20,223 bases of DNA, from the NCBI GenBank assembly GCA_026770615.1, contig MU632173.1, forward strand, positions 5,170 through 25,392. Reading direction: 5' to 3'. The position numbers and the translations under genes are program-made. Origin of the DNA: Pavlovales sp. CCMP2436 (lineage: Eukaryota > Haptophyta > Pavlovophyceae > Pavlovales). Positions 1 to 8,426 of the stretch are shown in pieces (position 1 is the stretch's first letter; the number at the start of each line of letters is the position of its first letter). The notes below the pieces were generated by a model. That model saw only the letters and a list, made by a program, of their open reading frames with translations, was not told the origin of the DNA and did not search any database.

Positions 1-63
1 TAATTTGCGGGGGGGTCTTGGGCGGCCATCTTGCATCTTGGTCATGATGGCCATCTTGGGGTC

Positions 64-943
64 TCAGTCGTGGTGGGCGGCGAGGTGGAGGGCCAGGTGC
101 GCGTCGCTCTCGAGCTCGGTGCTCGTGCTCGCGAGGCAGTGGTCGCAGTTGTAGAGGTGCGGGTTGGGGGGCGGGGAGCGGTCGAGCGCGCGCCTCTGTT
201 TCTCGAAGAGCGCGAGGGTGATCTCCGCATCCTCCTCTGCTGGCGTCTTGCGGGGCGGCTTGAGGGGGAGCTTGCCCGTCGAACGGAGCGTGCAGTGCTC
301 CTTGTCCGCCTTGGCCGGGGTGACGGGCGGCGTGATAGTGGTCTCGCTGTGCGCCGGGGGGGGGGGGTGCGCGCGAGCCGCCGAGCGCCTCAGCCTTGAC
401 TAGGATATCATACATACAGTCCGTCTGCTCCTCGTGCTGCTGCTGCTCGTGCTCCTGCTCCTCGTGCTCCTCGTGCTCGTGCATGGCGGTCTCGCCGCTG
501 TACGGGAGGGGGAGGAGGGAGGCGGGGGGAGGCGCGTTGATCGCGACCAGGTCCTTGAGGACGGGCATCAGCTCGTACAGTTCGGCGTCGAGGCAGTTGT
601 CGATCGCCTGCGCGGCCGCCTCCTGCTCCTTGGCCTCCTGCTCCTTGGCCTCCTACTCCTTGACCTCCTGCTCCTTGACCTCCTGCTCCTTGGCTGCCTG
701 CTCCTTGACCGCCTGCTCGTCGGCCTCCTCGGCCGCCTTGGCGACGCGGAATATCTCGCGAAGGGTGTCGAGCAAGTCGAGCGTCTCTGTGGCCGCGGAG
801 AGGAAGGTCACGGCGGTCTCGAGGAGGCCGCGCTCGTACGAGCACGTGGCGCACCGGCAGGTCGGCAGTTCGGCGCCGTCGACGGGCATGGGCAGCCCGA
901 CGAGCGTGAAGAGGTCCGCGAGGAGGGGAGTGTCGGTGGACAT
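64..943 (-). pseudogene. C2H2 zinc-finger protein gene, reading frame broken twice
   Basis: I do not recognise the family. The ATG at 943 opens a frame whose N-terminus carries a CxCxxC cluster (near 850). It continues into a charged heptad-like stretch built from EQEAK/EQEVK pentads, encoded by a 15-bp tandem repeat. A TAG at 653-655 interrupts this repeat where sister copies have CAG. The same frame then stays open through an H/E/Q-rich part (about 430-480) to a run of 12 G (356-367). There it must shift by one base to enter the frame ending at the TGA at 64-66. That last frame ends in a well-formed finger, C-x2-C-x12-H-x3-H, in about its final 27 residues, which is good evidence that it is real coding sequence. 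Repaired length is about 292 residues. The G-run shift fits one extra G, either slippage or a sequencing error. A DNA- or RNA-binding role is only an inference from the finger. Confidence 0.5.
620..724 (-). repeat. 15-bp tandem repeat inside the zinc-finger gene
   Basis: About seven units of ctcctgctccttggc and close variants lie in register from 620 to 724, the last two more diverged. They are a multiple of three long and encode EQEAK-type pentads on the minus strand, so expansion would preserve the frame. One unit carries the G-to-A change on the plus strand that makes the TAG stop. Confidence 0.85.
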
Positions 944-1140
944 GTTGAGGTCTCGGCGGAGTTACTGTCACGGACCCCACAAACGGAGTCGGACCGATTT
1001 TCAAAAATTTCAACTCAGGTTTCAATTCAGTTTTCTAATTAAAATTAATAATGGGGGCGTCATAGGTCCGGTTTCAAAATCCGAGCTAGGATTTTGAAAA
1101 CTCTGTTGGGTCGGAGTTTTCCAGTGCAAACAAAACGGAG
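944..1140 (-). promoter_or_regulatory. AT-richer upstream region of the zinc-finger gene with a short hairpin
   Basis: This segment immediately 5' of the minus-strand gene is visibly richer in A/T than the gene. It contains a perfect 11-bp inverted repeat, 1072-1082 against 1089-1099, with a 6-base loop. Its position suggests the promoter, but I recognise no defined element. Confidence 0.25.
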
Positions 1141-1273
1141 TTCCTCATTCTTTCGACAAGACTGGCCGTAAATAGCTGACAGTCTGGGCATGTGCATTCT
1201 CATCTCCCCTGCTCATGTTGTAAAAGCATCGAGGAACTCCTTCTTTTATGGAGTTTTTTTTCAGAAAAAGAAG

Positions 1274-1329
1274 AATATATATATATATATATATATAGCT
1301 TGAATCCCTATCATAAATATATATATATA
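1274..1329. repeat. AT dinucleotide microsatellite in two blocks
   Basis: Alternating A/T runs lie at 1274-1298 and 1316-1329. The short sequence between them, agcttgaatccctatc plus flank, also occurs at the end of the dispersed repeat at 2378-2541. Together they look like a solo end of that repeat. No gene is supported from 1141 to 1497. Confidence 0.8.
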
Positions 1330-1497
1330 CGTTCGCCATCCTGAAACGGCCGGATCGCGCTGCCCGCTCGCGAGGCAGCCCGATGGACTGCCTCGCAAAG
1401 CTGTTGTACGCACTGCTATCGGCCACCTCCATCACGGACGCTTCATCTACTACCTCATCCACCGCGCCTCCGCGCAGTTGCTCGCGCCATGCGCGCG

Positions 1498-2035
1498 CGA
1501 ACAAGTTCATGGCATTCCAAACCCAAACCCGCCATCAAGTGGACTCGCTCGCGCTCGACGTCTCGGCTCCTTCGGCTCATTCTTCAACCAGTCCTTCCAA
1601 CGCGTCCCCGCGCTGCAGCGAACGAGTTCACGGCATTCAAAACCCCGTCGCTTCCTAGCGACACGCCGACGGTGAGACCACCAATGAACTCGCTCACTCG
1701 CGCTCGGCCGGACGGCCTCGAGTTGCCTGGTTTGGCTCCTTCGGCTCCTTCTTCAACTAGTCCTTCCACCGCGCCCCCGCGCGACGGCCCGCGCCCTGCA
1801 CGCGCGAACAAGTTCACGGCATTCAAAACCCAAACCCGCCATCAAGTGGACTCGCTCGCGCTCGACGTCTCGGCTCCTTCGGCTCCCTCTTCAACCAGTC
1901 CTTCCACCGCGCCCTGAGGCCCGCGCCCTGCACGCGCAAACGAGTTCTCGACATTCAAAACCCCATCGCTTCCCAGCGATACGTCATCGCTTGGATCACC
2001 AATGGACTCGCTTGCCGCGCACTGTCGGGCGGCCC
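1498..2035. repeat. Higher-order tandem repeat, two A-B pairs
   Basis: Four related units start near 1498, 1620, 1804 and 1936, each opening with a variant of gttcacggcattcaaaac. Units 1 and 3 are close copies of each other, sharing the segment with ccatcaagtggactcgctcg. Units 2 and 4 share a different continuation (cgcttcc, agcgayacg). The array is therefore two copies of a composite of about 306 bp. Open frames through it on either strand are by-products of high GC content. I do not support a gene. Confidence 0.7.
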
Positions 2036-2171
2036 CGCGTTGCGTGCAGCGACTCCAGTGCTTTGTTTTCGGCTTCCACATCATCCACCACTTCTACCAG
2101 CTCACCACTTCGGCGTAGCGCGTAGGAGCCTGCGTCGGAGCGCTAAGATCAGCCTGACTTGAACTTGAAAC

Positions 2172-2344
2172 GTACAGGGGATCACGGGCAATAAGAAACC
2201 GTCGTGTAAAGAAACTGAGCCTCGTTTTTTTGCCCTTCAATAGTAATTTTAACCAAAATTTAACAATTGTTTGCATGTAATTTGCTAAGAAACTCAGCCT
2301 CAGCCTCAAAAAGCGCCGTTCTTATTGCTCGCGATCCCCTGTAC
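2172..2344. mobile_element. MITE-like element with 26-bp terminal inverted repeats
   Basis: Bases 2172-2197 (starting gtacaggggatc) are the reverse complement of 2319-2344 (ending gatcccctgtac) with two mismatches in 26. They enclose about 120 bp of AT-rich sequence without a coding frame. The interior has two copies of a motif close to aagaaactgagcctc. A miniature inverted-repeat transposable element fits this size and form. I see no clear target-site duplication, so a simple hairpin repeat remains possible. Confidence 0.45.
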
Positions 2345-2377
2345 CGCCAGCCCGAACCCCCCTACATTAATATATAC

Positions 2378-2541
2378 GTCCTTGCCTGGGCACACTACCG
2401 GAGATCCATCGGCACGCGCGGTGGGGTCCAAGCCAGCGCAGTCCACTAAGGCACGCAGCAGGCAATGGGCGACGCAGCGCTCAGACCAGCACAACATTCA
2501 GAACAGTTAGACGCCAGCTTGAATCCCTATCATAAATATAT
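2378..2541 (+). repeat. Dispersed repeat, copy 3 (forward orientation)
   Basis: This about 164-bp stretch, from cgtccttgcctgggcacac to the AT-rich end after gcttgaatccctatc, is nearly the reverse complement of 7677-7844. Its distal half also matches 8038-8122. No coding frame is conserved among the copies. From 2546 to 3224 I see no gene or clear element; about 2740-3000 is AT-rich and featureless. Confidence 0.75.
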
Positions 2542-3224
2542 AGTAGACATTCTTCGCCCCTGCGCGCTAAGTACCAATAGCTGTTGTCAGATAAAACCCT
2601 TCTCGACGGTCGTAGCTCACCTCATGTGCCTCTCGAGTGCATCTGGGGTCGACAACATGCTGGCTATGGCTCAGGTCACCCCCGATCAGAGGACGACCAT
2701 TTTGAGCGCTTCGCCAAAGACAACAACGAAATGAGGCCAGTAATTTTTTAAAATATGTATCTGCAGTAGATTCGTATCTAACTTTTATGAAAATAGACGC
2801 TTAATAACTAACTTGCCTCTTAAAATTACACTCAAAAAAATCAAAATGCTATATAACAATTTGTCTCGTATTTAATTTTTTTTCTTCGTTATGCTAAATA
2901 CTGTATCCACCAATCCTCCATTTTTAAAAAAGACCACTTTGTTAGTTACTCATTTACTACCCCACGCATTCAAATTCACAAATTTCTGATAAAATTATAG
3001 AGTAGAGCTCTCCGAGATGAATCCAGCAAGCCTAGAGCGAGCTCTGTCTCCAATTATGGAGGCGCACAGTGCTCAGGATGGTCGTCCCCCACTTGCATAG
3101 ACTGACCCGGGGTGACCGAAGCCATAGCCTGCTAAAGGTAACTAACATTACCGATTCTCAGCGTTTGGAAGCGGAAAGAGGGGGCATGAATGGGAACCCG
3201 AAGGGGTACAACGGCGGAGAAGTA

Positions 3225-3268
3225 ATGCAATTCGTGAATGGGGCGCCGCCCCATTCACGAATCTGCAT
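3225..3268. repeat. Near-perfect hairpin with 20-bp arms and a 3-base loop
   Basis: Left arm 3225-3244 pairs with 3248-3268, leaving one bulged base (3263) around the loop gcc. The core is attcgtgaatggggc and its complement. It could be a fold-back insertion or an RNA hairpin. Nothing adjacent tells which. From 3269 to 3736 I see nothing else. Confidence 0.75.
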
Positions 3269-3736
3269 CTAACTCCTTTGTGCCCAACCCGGTTTGTAAG
3301 TTACTCCGAATGATTTTCACCGGACTTTTTCGCAATTTCCCCCCGGACTAACCACTAATTCGGATTTCGACCCTTTTAGACGTAGAATTGAGCTGGGAAT
3401 AACTATATCATTTCAGTTTGACATCTGATTCTAACAGAGAGGACATGAAAATGGTCTCTGAAATGAGGGTGGTATTTTCAGCACGTGAGAGACATACGTC
3501 CTCTCACTTTGGAGGCGATGTTATCGGCATTCCCTTCGGAATCAGGCGTCAAGCCATAGTACCAAAGTTGTACCCCGTCAAATTCTGCGTCTAGCGGCAA
3601 CTTCAAGGTTCGATAGATCAGCACGAAAACCTCGGCCGTTCAGCTTTTCACTGTGCACCCACCGAGAGCTGGCTCCAGCAGTGTGGCGTCTGCCTGGCGT
3701 TCGCTGCGAGGTGCGAGCGATGTAGCGCCATTGCGC

Positions 3737-3780
3737 ATAAATATCTATAAAAACGTCCAGCCCCGTAAAGGTCTCCCAGT
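3737..3780 (+). repeat. Promoter-like dispersed repeat, copy 1
   Basis: A block with ataaatatctataaaaacg, then ccag and ending tctcccagt, is present here and in inverse orientation at 6537-6580 with only a few differences. It contains a TATAAAAA string, so a core promoter carried on a repeat is one reading. No convincing gene starts downstream of either copy. The rest of 3781-4002 is C-rich low-complexity sequence. Confidence 0.5.
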
Positions 3781-4002
3781 CTCACAGTGGTGCAGCAACA
3801 ACACACTGTTAGCCTAGGACCGTTCCGGAGCACACGGATAGCGTCATCATCCCCTCGTCGTCATCTGAGCTGATCCCCCCCCTCTCCCTCCCTTGCTTGC
3901 CGAGCTAGCTCGGTGCTCGGGACCCCCCCCCACTCCACCCCGCCCACCCCCCACCCCACCCACCCAACCAACCCAAACCCATCACCCGTCCACCCCCACC
4001 TA

Positions 4003-5049
4003 CTAGCGCTGCATCTGCCGCCGCAGCTGCGTCCTGAGCTGCTGCTGAAAGGCTCGCGACACTTCGCGCTCACGCAAGATCTGGCGCCTCTCCTCCGGCG
4101 GGAAAGCATACTCACCACCGCGAGGCGAGCGCGTGGCGTGCGAGCGCTTGACGATCAGCCGCTGAATGGCCGCTGCCTCGCGCTCTGCTGCCCATGCGCG
4201 GCGCGCGGCGGCAACTTCGGGGGCCGCGACCTTGCCCGTTGCCTGCAGGAGCTGCTCGACGACCCGAGGCGTCGTCAGGCGGCGGTGCGCGGCAGCTGCG
4301 CCGAGGAGGACTGCGTCGTGCACGACGCGCAGCACGTCGAGCTGCACGCCCGACGCGTGGTCGGAGATCGGAATTGGGTAGGTCACATCGCTCGAGCGCT
4401 GCGTGACGCCAACCTGTTATGGATAAGTTCAACCGTTAGAGGTCAAGTGGTGCCAAGTAGTCGCAGGGGGACGTCGCAGAGGAGGCGTTCGAGCCGCTCT
4501 GCACGGGCGGTTAATCTTATCCAGAACACAACCGGCGAGACGGTAGGTCGTGCCTACGGGGGAGAGGGAGAGGGGGGGAGGATGATTGCGTGGATGTAGG
4601 AGGGGGTTCGGGGTATGCGGGGAGGGGTGGGGAGGGATGGATGGGGGTGGGTGGGGGTGGGTGACGCCCACCGGAGAGACGGTGGGGATCCCGGCGACGG
4701 CGGCCTCGTGCGCGATGTCCGCGTTGTGCGAGAGGCAGATGATCAGGTCTGGCGGCTGCTTCATGCGGTATAGCTGCTCCCACATCCGGATCACGCGCTC
4801 CTTGTGCTTGCGCAGCAGCACGGTCTCGTCGGGCGGCGAGTTCATCGACGCGTACGCCGCCTGCTTCTTGCGCAGGTACTGCGCGAACGCGCGCTCGTAG
4901 ATGCGCGCCTCGATGTCGCGCGCGCCGCCCGCGACCGCATCGCCCGGCGACGGCGGCGGGGCCTGAGCGCTGTAGAGCGCGCGCGCACCGAGCGGTGCCC
5001 GGCGCGCGGCGCCGAGGACGCGCAGCGTGCTTCGCGCACAGGCGAGCAT
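4003..5049 (-). CDS. Probable mitochondrial ribosomal protein S2 (uS2m), two exons
   Basis: Coding exons are read as 5049-4672 and 4413-4003, joined in phase 0 across a GT-AG intron, giving about 262 residues. The first about 28 residues (MLACARSTLRVLGAARR...) are rich in Arg and Ala without acids, like a mitochondrial presequence. The middle has PPDLIICLSHNADIAHEA followed by AGIPTV. Exon 2 opens a few residues before DVTYPIPISDHASG. This order matches the S2 signature: P-D-hydrophobic strand, EA..GIPTV, then the TYPIP..ND-like loop. The C-terminus is Arg/Gln-rich and helical. The N-terminal HFGH region of S2 is not visible, so an upstream exon may be missing or the lineage has shortened the protein. 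The product would act in the small subunit of the mitoribosome. It is divergent from the UBA-like gene across about 200 bp. Confidence 0.65.
4414..4671 (-). other. Spliceosomal intron in the S2 gene, with duplicated splice-site sequence
   Basis: The 258-nt intron begins GTGGGCGTCACCC (minus strand) and ends TAACAG, and it joins two phase-0 exons so that the S2 motif continues. The first bases of the intron nearly repeat the first bases of exon 2 (GTTGGCGTCACGC). Inside the intron, near 4531-4545, is a near copy of the end of exon 1 (ACCGTCTCGCCG against ACCGTCTCTCCG), again followed by GT. Use of that inner donor would add 139 nt and break the frame. The part near 4550-4660 is a long pyrimidine tract. 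Confidence 0.6.
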
Positions 5050-5249
5050 CGTGCGGCGTGCAGTAATTCTTAAAAGTAGATTCTTAAAAATTAGTTTAGC
5101 TTTGCTGAGCTAACAGCAGCAGGCGCTGGGGGGGGCTTCGGCCGCTCGCCACTATATGCGCACGAGCCGCTTACCTCATCGCACCCGACGCAACCCCCTT
5201 GCTGACGGCTCACCACAGTGCTCTGCACGCACAAAAATGCAAACGGCGG
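5050..5249. promoter_or_regulatory. Bidirectional promoter region between S2 and the UBA-like gene
   Basis: About 200 bp separate two divergent starts. The S2-proximal part (about 5064-5100) is AT-rich, with repeated ttcttaaaa; the rest is GC-rich. I recognise no specific factor site. The assignment rests on gene orientation alone. Confidence 0.35.
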
Positions 5250-5845
5250 ATGAGTCATCCGCCATTGCTGACAATCGACAACTCTGACACAGCTGTGGGC
5301 GCGCCCGCCGACTTGCCCCGCCGCCCGCAGCTGTCGACGACTACCTCCTCCGTGAGATGGTGCCGGCTGACGGGCTGATCGTGGTGCGCTTGTGCGTGCC
5401 CAAGCCGCCGCGGCCGCGCGCGCCGCCCGCCAACGTGGGCGGCGCCGCGCCCCCGGCGCGGATAGACCTCTCGCTCGAGGAGGCAGCCATCGCCCGCGAG
5501 TGCGCGTACCTCGAGTCACGCGCGCGCGCCAATGGGTCCGGCGAGAACGACTGGCCCTCTGACGAGGCGATCGCGGCCAACCTCCGGCAGGTGGAGGATG
5601 CGAGCAGGGCCCAGGCGGTGGCCGGCTGGATCGAACGTGGCTTCGACGCGGGAGACGCCTCCGCTGCTGTGGCGGCTTGCGGAGGCGACGCGCAGGCGGG
5701 GCTCGCCTTCCTTACCCTCTGCGTGCAGCTCCAAGACGAGTATGGCTTCCCTGCCGAGATTGTGCGCAGCAGCTTAGGCAGCGGCGATGACATTCAGACG
5801 GCGGTAAACAAAATCCTGCAGGTGTCGAGAGGAACGAGCGGATAG
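5250..5845 (+). CDS. Protein with UBA-like C-terminal repeats, one frameshift near its start
   Basis: The frame from the ATG at 5357 to the TAG at 5843-5845 is open and GC-rich, and it stays open upstream to 5288. A better start may be the ATG at 5250, whose frame (MSHPPLLTIDNSDTAV...) runs to the CCC near 5320-5328 and then must shift by one base. One lost C would explain this; a very short intron would be an alternative. The C-terminal about 75 residues contain two helical units ending in G-G-D-A-Q-A-G-L-A-F-L and G-D-D-I-Q-T-A-V-N-K-I-L. These resemble the third helix of ubiquitin-associated (UBA) domains, each preceded by a GF-type turn (RGFDAGDA, YGFPAEIV). Ubiquitin binding is an inference from this resemblance. 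The N-terminal half is Pro/Ala-rich and I do not recognise it. Confidence 0.5.
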
Positions 5846-6536
5846 CTTGGCGTGCAGGTGCGTCGAGAGCCAAAGTCACATGGCAGCTCAGTCGAAATCG
5901 AGTGTGCCGATGATCGTTGCGCCGAAGAAGAGCGTGAGTACCGCAGTGCGAGTAGAAGGAGCGCTGCACACCCGCTCTTCCGCTACTCCGCGACAGTTTG
6001 CTGCGGTGGGGACGGTATCCGTGTGCTCTGCTACCCTCGGCCCGAGTGTTTTCTAAAACGCTTGGTGAGCTGGTGAGTCAGGAGACGGACATTAATCTAA
6101 ATATTAACACGGATCGGCAGTACCACATGGATACACCGAACTACTACAGGAGGCAGAGTACGGCAGAATAAGATCCTCGGTGAATTGCTCACGGCATCGC
6201 GCAGCGGGCAAGGCAGACAAATATGCGTAATCACCATCGACGCCAACATGACACACTTCGATGCGACACGATGAATTTAGTAGAACAACTGACAAGCAAG
6301 GAGAGGGTAGGGGGGGAGGGGAAGGGGGGAGGTGGGCTGGCGCAGAAGTTCACTTTCTCTGCTTGTATTATGTGCTGTAGGTGCGGTGCGTGCGCAGGCG
6401 AGCCGCATTTCGAGACGAGCGAGATGCAGCAGAGGTTGATCAGCGCGCAAGTCGAGTGTCGTCAACAGTCGTGTGCCTGATCAATCTTAGCGGGGATGAC
6501 GGTATCCGGGGGCTCGGGAGCTGGTCCAAGTTTTAA

Positions 6537-6580
6537 CTGGGAGACCGCGAACGGGACTGGACGTTTTTATAGATATTTGC
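6537..6580 (-). repeat. Promoter-like dispersed repeat, copy 2 (inverted)
   Basis: This is the reverse complement of the block at 3737-3780, with the same cgtttttatagatattt core. The open frame that crosses it (6496-6840) has no recognisable domain and I do not call it. From 5846 to 6536 and from 6581 to 6835 I see no gene; 6300-6340 and 6810-6836 are purine-rich low-complexity tracts. Confidence 0.5.
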
Positions 6581-6835
6581 ACGCTACCACGCGCCGCAAA
6601 GCTGCTCTTCGCTCGGCGAACGAGCTCGCCGCGCAGCCGCTCTTCGGCGAGGCCTATGTCATATCGGCCAGAGACCACCATAGAGGGCTGGGACACCATT
6701 TAATCGCCTTCGGCGGCCTCCCAATTGTCAGAACCCATCAGCTGGGGCGGGGGGTATCTCGCGGGGCTAGGTCGATCTCGTTCGATCCTCAAAGTCGTGG
6801 TGGATCTCGCAGAAGAGGGGGGGAGAGGGGGGGGG

Positions 6836-7043
6836 CCTAGGTGGAGTCTAGGTGGAGCCTAGGTGGAGCCTGGATGGATCCGGCGAAGCAATTCGATTAA
6901 TAGGTGTCCTGCCGCTTGAGAAGCACGAGTTTGACTTCGCGGGCCTCTGTGGCGGCTGGTGGCGGCTGGTGGATCCGGCGAAGCAATTCAATTAATGGGT
7001 GTCCCGCCGCTCGCGAAGCACGAGTTTGGCTTCGCGGGTCTCT
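6836..7043. repeat. Short tandem repeats and a duplicated 73-bp unit
   Basis: Three to four copies of a cctaggtggag-type unit (6836-6871) lead into a unit starting ggatccggcgaagcaattc. It occurs at 6876-6948 and again at 6971-7043, with about ten differences. Both copies end with a small inverted repeat around gcgaagcac...gcttcgcgg. No gene is supported. Confidence 0.75.
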
Positions 7044-7053
7044 AAAAAAATCG

Positions 7054-7337
7054 GGAATGGGCGGGTCCGCGGAAAGTCGGGAATGGGCGGACCCGGAGAA
7101 ATCTAATAAAAAGTAATAAATATCTAATAAAAAAACTGATAAAATCTAATAAATACTTATAAATGGTAATAAATAACTTTATGTACGGCACTATGGTACG
7201 GTGCCCGCACCTTGTCGTATATTTATATGATCTATTACCACTATGGGATGATTAATTTGTGGTTTATTGATGTTTTGCGTACTTTTTATTAGATTTCTCA
7301 GTACTCTGATGAACACTAATAAACATTAGTAAATTGT
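7054..7337. repeat. Transition from GC-rich to AT-rich DNA
   Basis: Two adjacent copies of cgggaatgggcggg/a (about 7054-7100) are the last GC-rich sequence. Immediately after, the strand consists largely of taataaa-type words. I see no gene. This is where base composition changes towards that of the viral genes, although the first viral gene lies 1.5 kb further on. Confidence 0.6.
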
Positions 7338-7600
7338 TTTTATACACGGCACTATGTCGTTAGAACCTATACAATCGCGCCCGTGACGTAGTCACTACCG
7401 GATACTGTTAAACATTGGTAAAATTTATTTAAACCTTTTTATATAGCTCATAGTGTCGTTAGTACCTATACATACGCCGCCCCCGTGACGTAGTCACTAC
7501 CGAATACTGTTAAACCTTTATAGATACGGTAATATATTGTTAAATATTGATAAGACATATTTAAACCATTTTGATGTACGTCACTATGCCGTGAGATATA
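7338..7600. repeat. Tandem repeat of about 100 bp with GTGAC-GTA-GTCAC hairpins
   Basis: Two units (from about 7338 and 7437) share cactatgtcgttag-like, gtgacgtagtcactaccg and atactgttaaac segments in the same order. A third, decayed unit follows from about 7531, and an isolated piece of the motif (acggcactatg) occurs near 7184. Each full unit contains gtgacgtagtcac (7383-7395 and 7485-7497), a 5-bp inverted repeat around gta. No coding frame is present. Confidence 0.7.
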
Positions 7601-7676
7601 TCAATATCTTTATAGAACGGCGGGGCTCCACGCCAGTGGTTTGAAGATATTGATAAACTCTTATATTCTATGATAG

Positions 7677-7844
7677 ATACTTATATTGACTGATAGGGAT
7701 TCAAGCTGGCGTCTGACTGTTCTGAATGTTTTGCTGGTCTGAGCGTTGCGTCGCCCATTGCCTGCTGCGTGCCTTAGTCGGCTGCGCTGGCTTGGGCGCC
7801 ACCGCGCGTGCCGATGGATCTCCGGTAGTGTGCCCGGGCAAGGG
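7677..7844 (-). repeat. Dispersed repeat, copy 1 (inverted relative to 2378-2541)
   Basis: The 72 bp at 7691-7762 match 8051-8122 with one difference. The longer 168 bp is nearly the reverse complement of 2378-2541. Both local copies are preceded by acttatat(a/t). The sequence between this copy and the next has an open minus-strand frame, but I cannot assign it. Confidence 0.85.
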
Positions 7845-8020
7845 CGTTTAGGGAGATGATCTGCTGGTTGCTGTTTGTCGTGTTCCCAAGCTGGGCAGCG
7901 ATCAGGGCCAGCGCGCTCAAGCGCACAAGCAGCAGCTGCGCATGGCCGCGTGCCGCGATCGTACCGATCGTGTCGATGAGTTGCTTCTTGATGCGCGCAG
8001 CCGCCTCCATCGGACTCACG

Positions 8021-8035
8021 CCCTAACCCTAACCC
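8021..8035. repeat. Telomere-type CCCTAA tract, two and a half units
   Basis: The bases ccctaaccctaaccc stand alone and directly abut the next copy of the dispersed repeat. They equal the TTAGGG-class telomere repeat on the other strand. At this length, chance or an old interstitial telomere scar are both possible. Confidence 0.5.
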
Positions 8036-8037
8036 AA

Positions 8038-8122
8038 TACTTATATACACTGATAGGGATTCAAGCTGGCGTCTGACTGTTCTGAATGTTTTGCTGGTCT
8101 GAGCGCTGCGTCGCCCATTGCC
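8038..8122 (-). repeat. Dispersed repeat, copy 2 (truncated)
   Basis: This is the same unit as 7677-7762, ending at cgcccattgcc. After it the text ccaatacttata, found just before the copy, appears again. That looks like a short duplication of flanking sequence around an inserted unit. Confidence 0.8.
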
Positions 8123-8162
8123 AATACTTATATACTCTCGTCAGTATCGTAAGGAGGTCCAC

Positions 8163-8182
8163 TAAGCGACGGATGTCGCTTA
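8163..8182. repeat. Short perfect hairpin, 8-bp arms
   Basis: The arms taagcgac and gtcgctta flank the loop ggat. It lies about 20 bp before the large hairpin module. Its role is unknown. Confidence 0.6.
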
Positions 8183-8200
8183 ACTGGTTTATCTGAAACA

Positions 8201-8426
8201 GACCTAGGCAGGAGGGTCGGAGGGTTATACCCCCTAATTTTGTTTCTATATGATTTTTTTTTTTTTTTTTTTTTTTGTACTACAACAAATTAGGCGGTAC
8301 AACCCTCCGACCCTCCTGCCTAGTCTTTTTTAGAGTGTTCTTTTTTTTAGAAATAATTTTTTGAAAAAACATCAACATATATATATATCCTATCCCACAC
8401 GGTACATATTGGGGGTATCGGGGGAA
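8201..8426. repeat. Hairpin module, copy 1, upstream of the recombinase gene
   Basis: Arms 8204-8226 and 8301-8323 are perfectly complementary over 23 bp. Pairing continues inward with few mismatches to about 42 bp (ccccctaatttt against aaattaggcgg). The loop is mainly a run of about 24 T. Downstream come T- and A-rich DNA and the conserved words ggtacatattggggg (8401-8415) and ggggaaa. The whole arrangement recurs at 13963-14218. It precedes a plus-strand viral gene in both cases. A gene-boundary hairpin (termination or polyadenylation), a promoter cassette or a small inserted fold-back element are all possible. Between 8427 and 8686 I see only the AT-rich leader of the recombinase gene. Confidence 0.85.

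Noticed and set aside
408..1042. Several long open frames on both strands, some Ser/Cys- or Leu-rich
   Set aside because: They are other-frame readings of the repeat-rich zinc-finger gene. Only the frame ending in the C2H2 finger has a recognisable motif.
3913..4599. Plus-strand open frame of 228 codons over S2 exon 2
   Set aside because: It is antisense to a conserved S2 segment and starts in a C-rich low-complexity tract.
5341..5793. Minus-strand open frame of 150 codons opposite the UBA-like gene
   Set aside because: High GC content removes stops on the complement, and the product has no domain.
6496..6840. Plus-strand open frame of 114 codons
   Set aside because: It crosses the promoter-like repeat and ends in purine-rich low-complexity sequence, with no domain.
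7338..7600. Possible CRISPR array
   Set aside because: The units are about 100 bp, unequal, and vary throughout, without the constant-repeat and unique-spacer layout. The context is eukaryotic and viral.
7774..8019. Minus-strand open frame of about 80 codons with a helical-looking product
   Set aside because: Half of it is the dispersed repeat, which is not conserved in frame in the other copies, and no family is recognisable.
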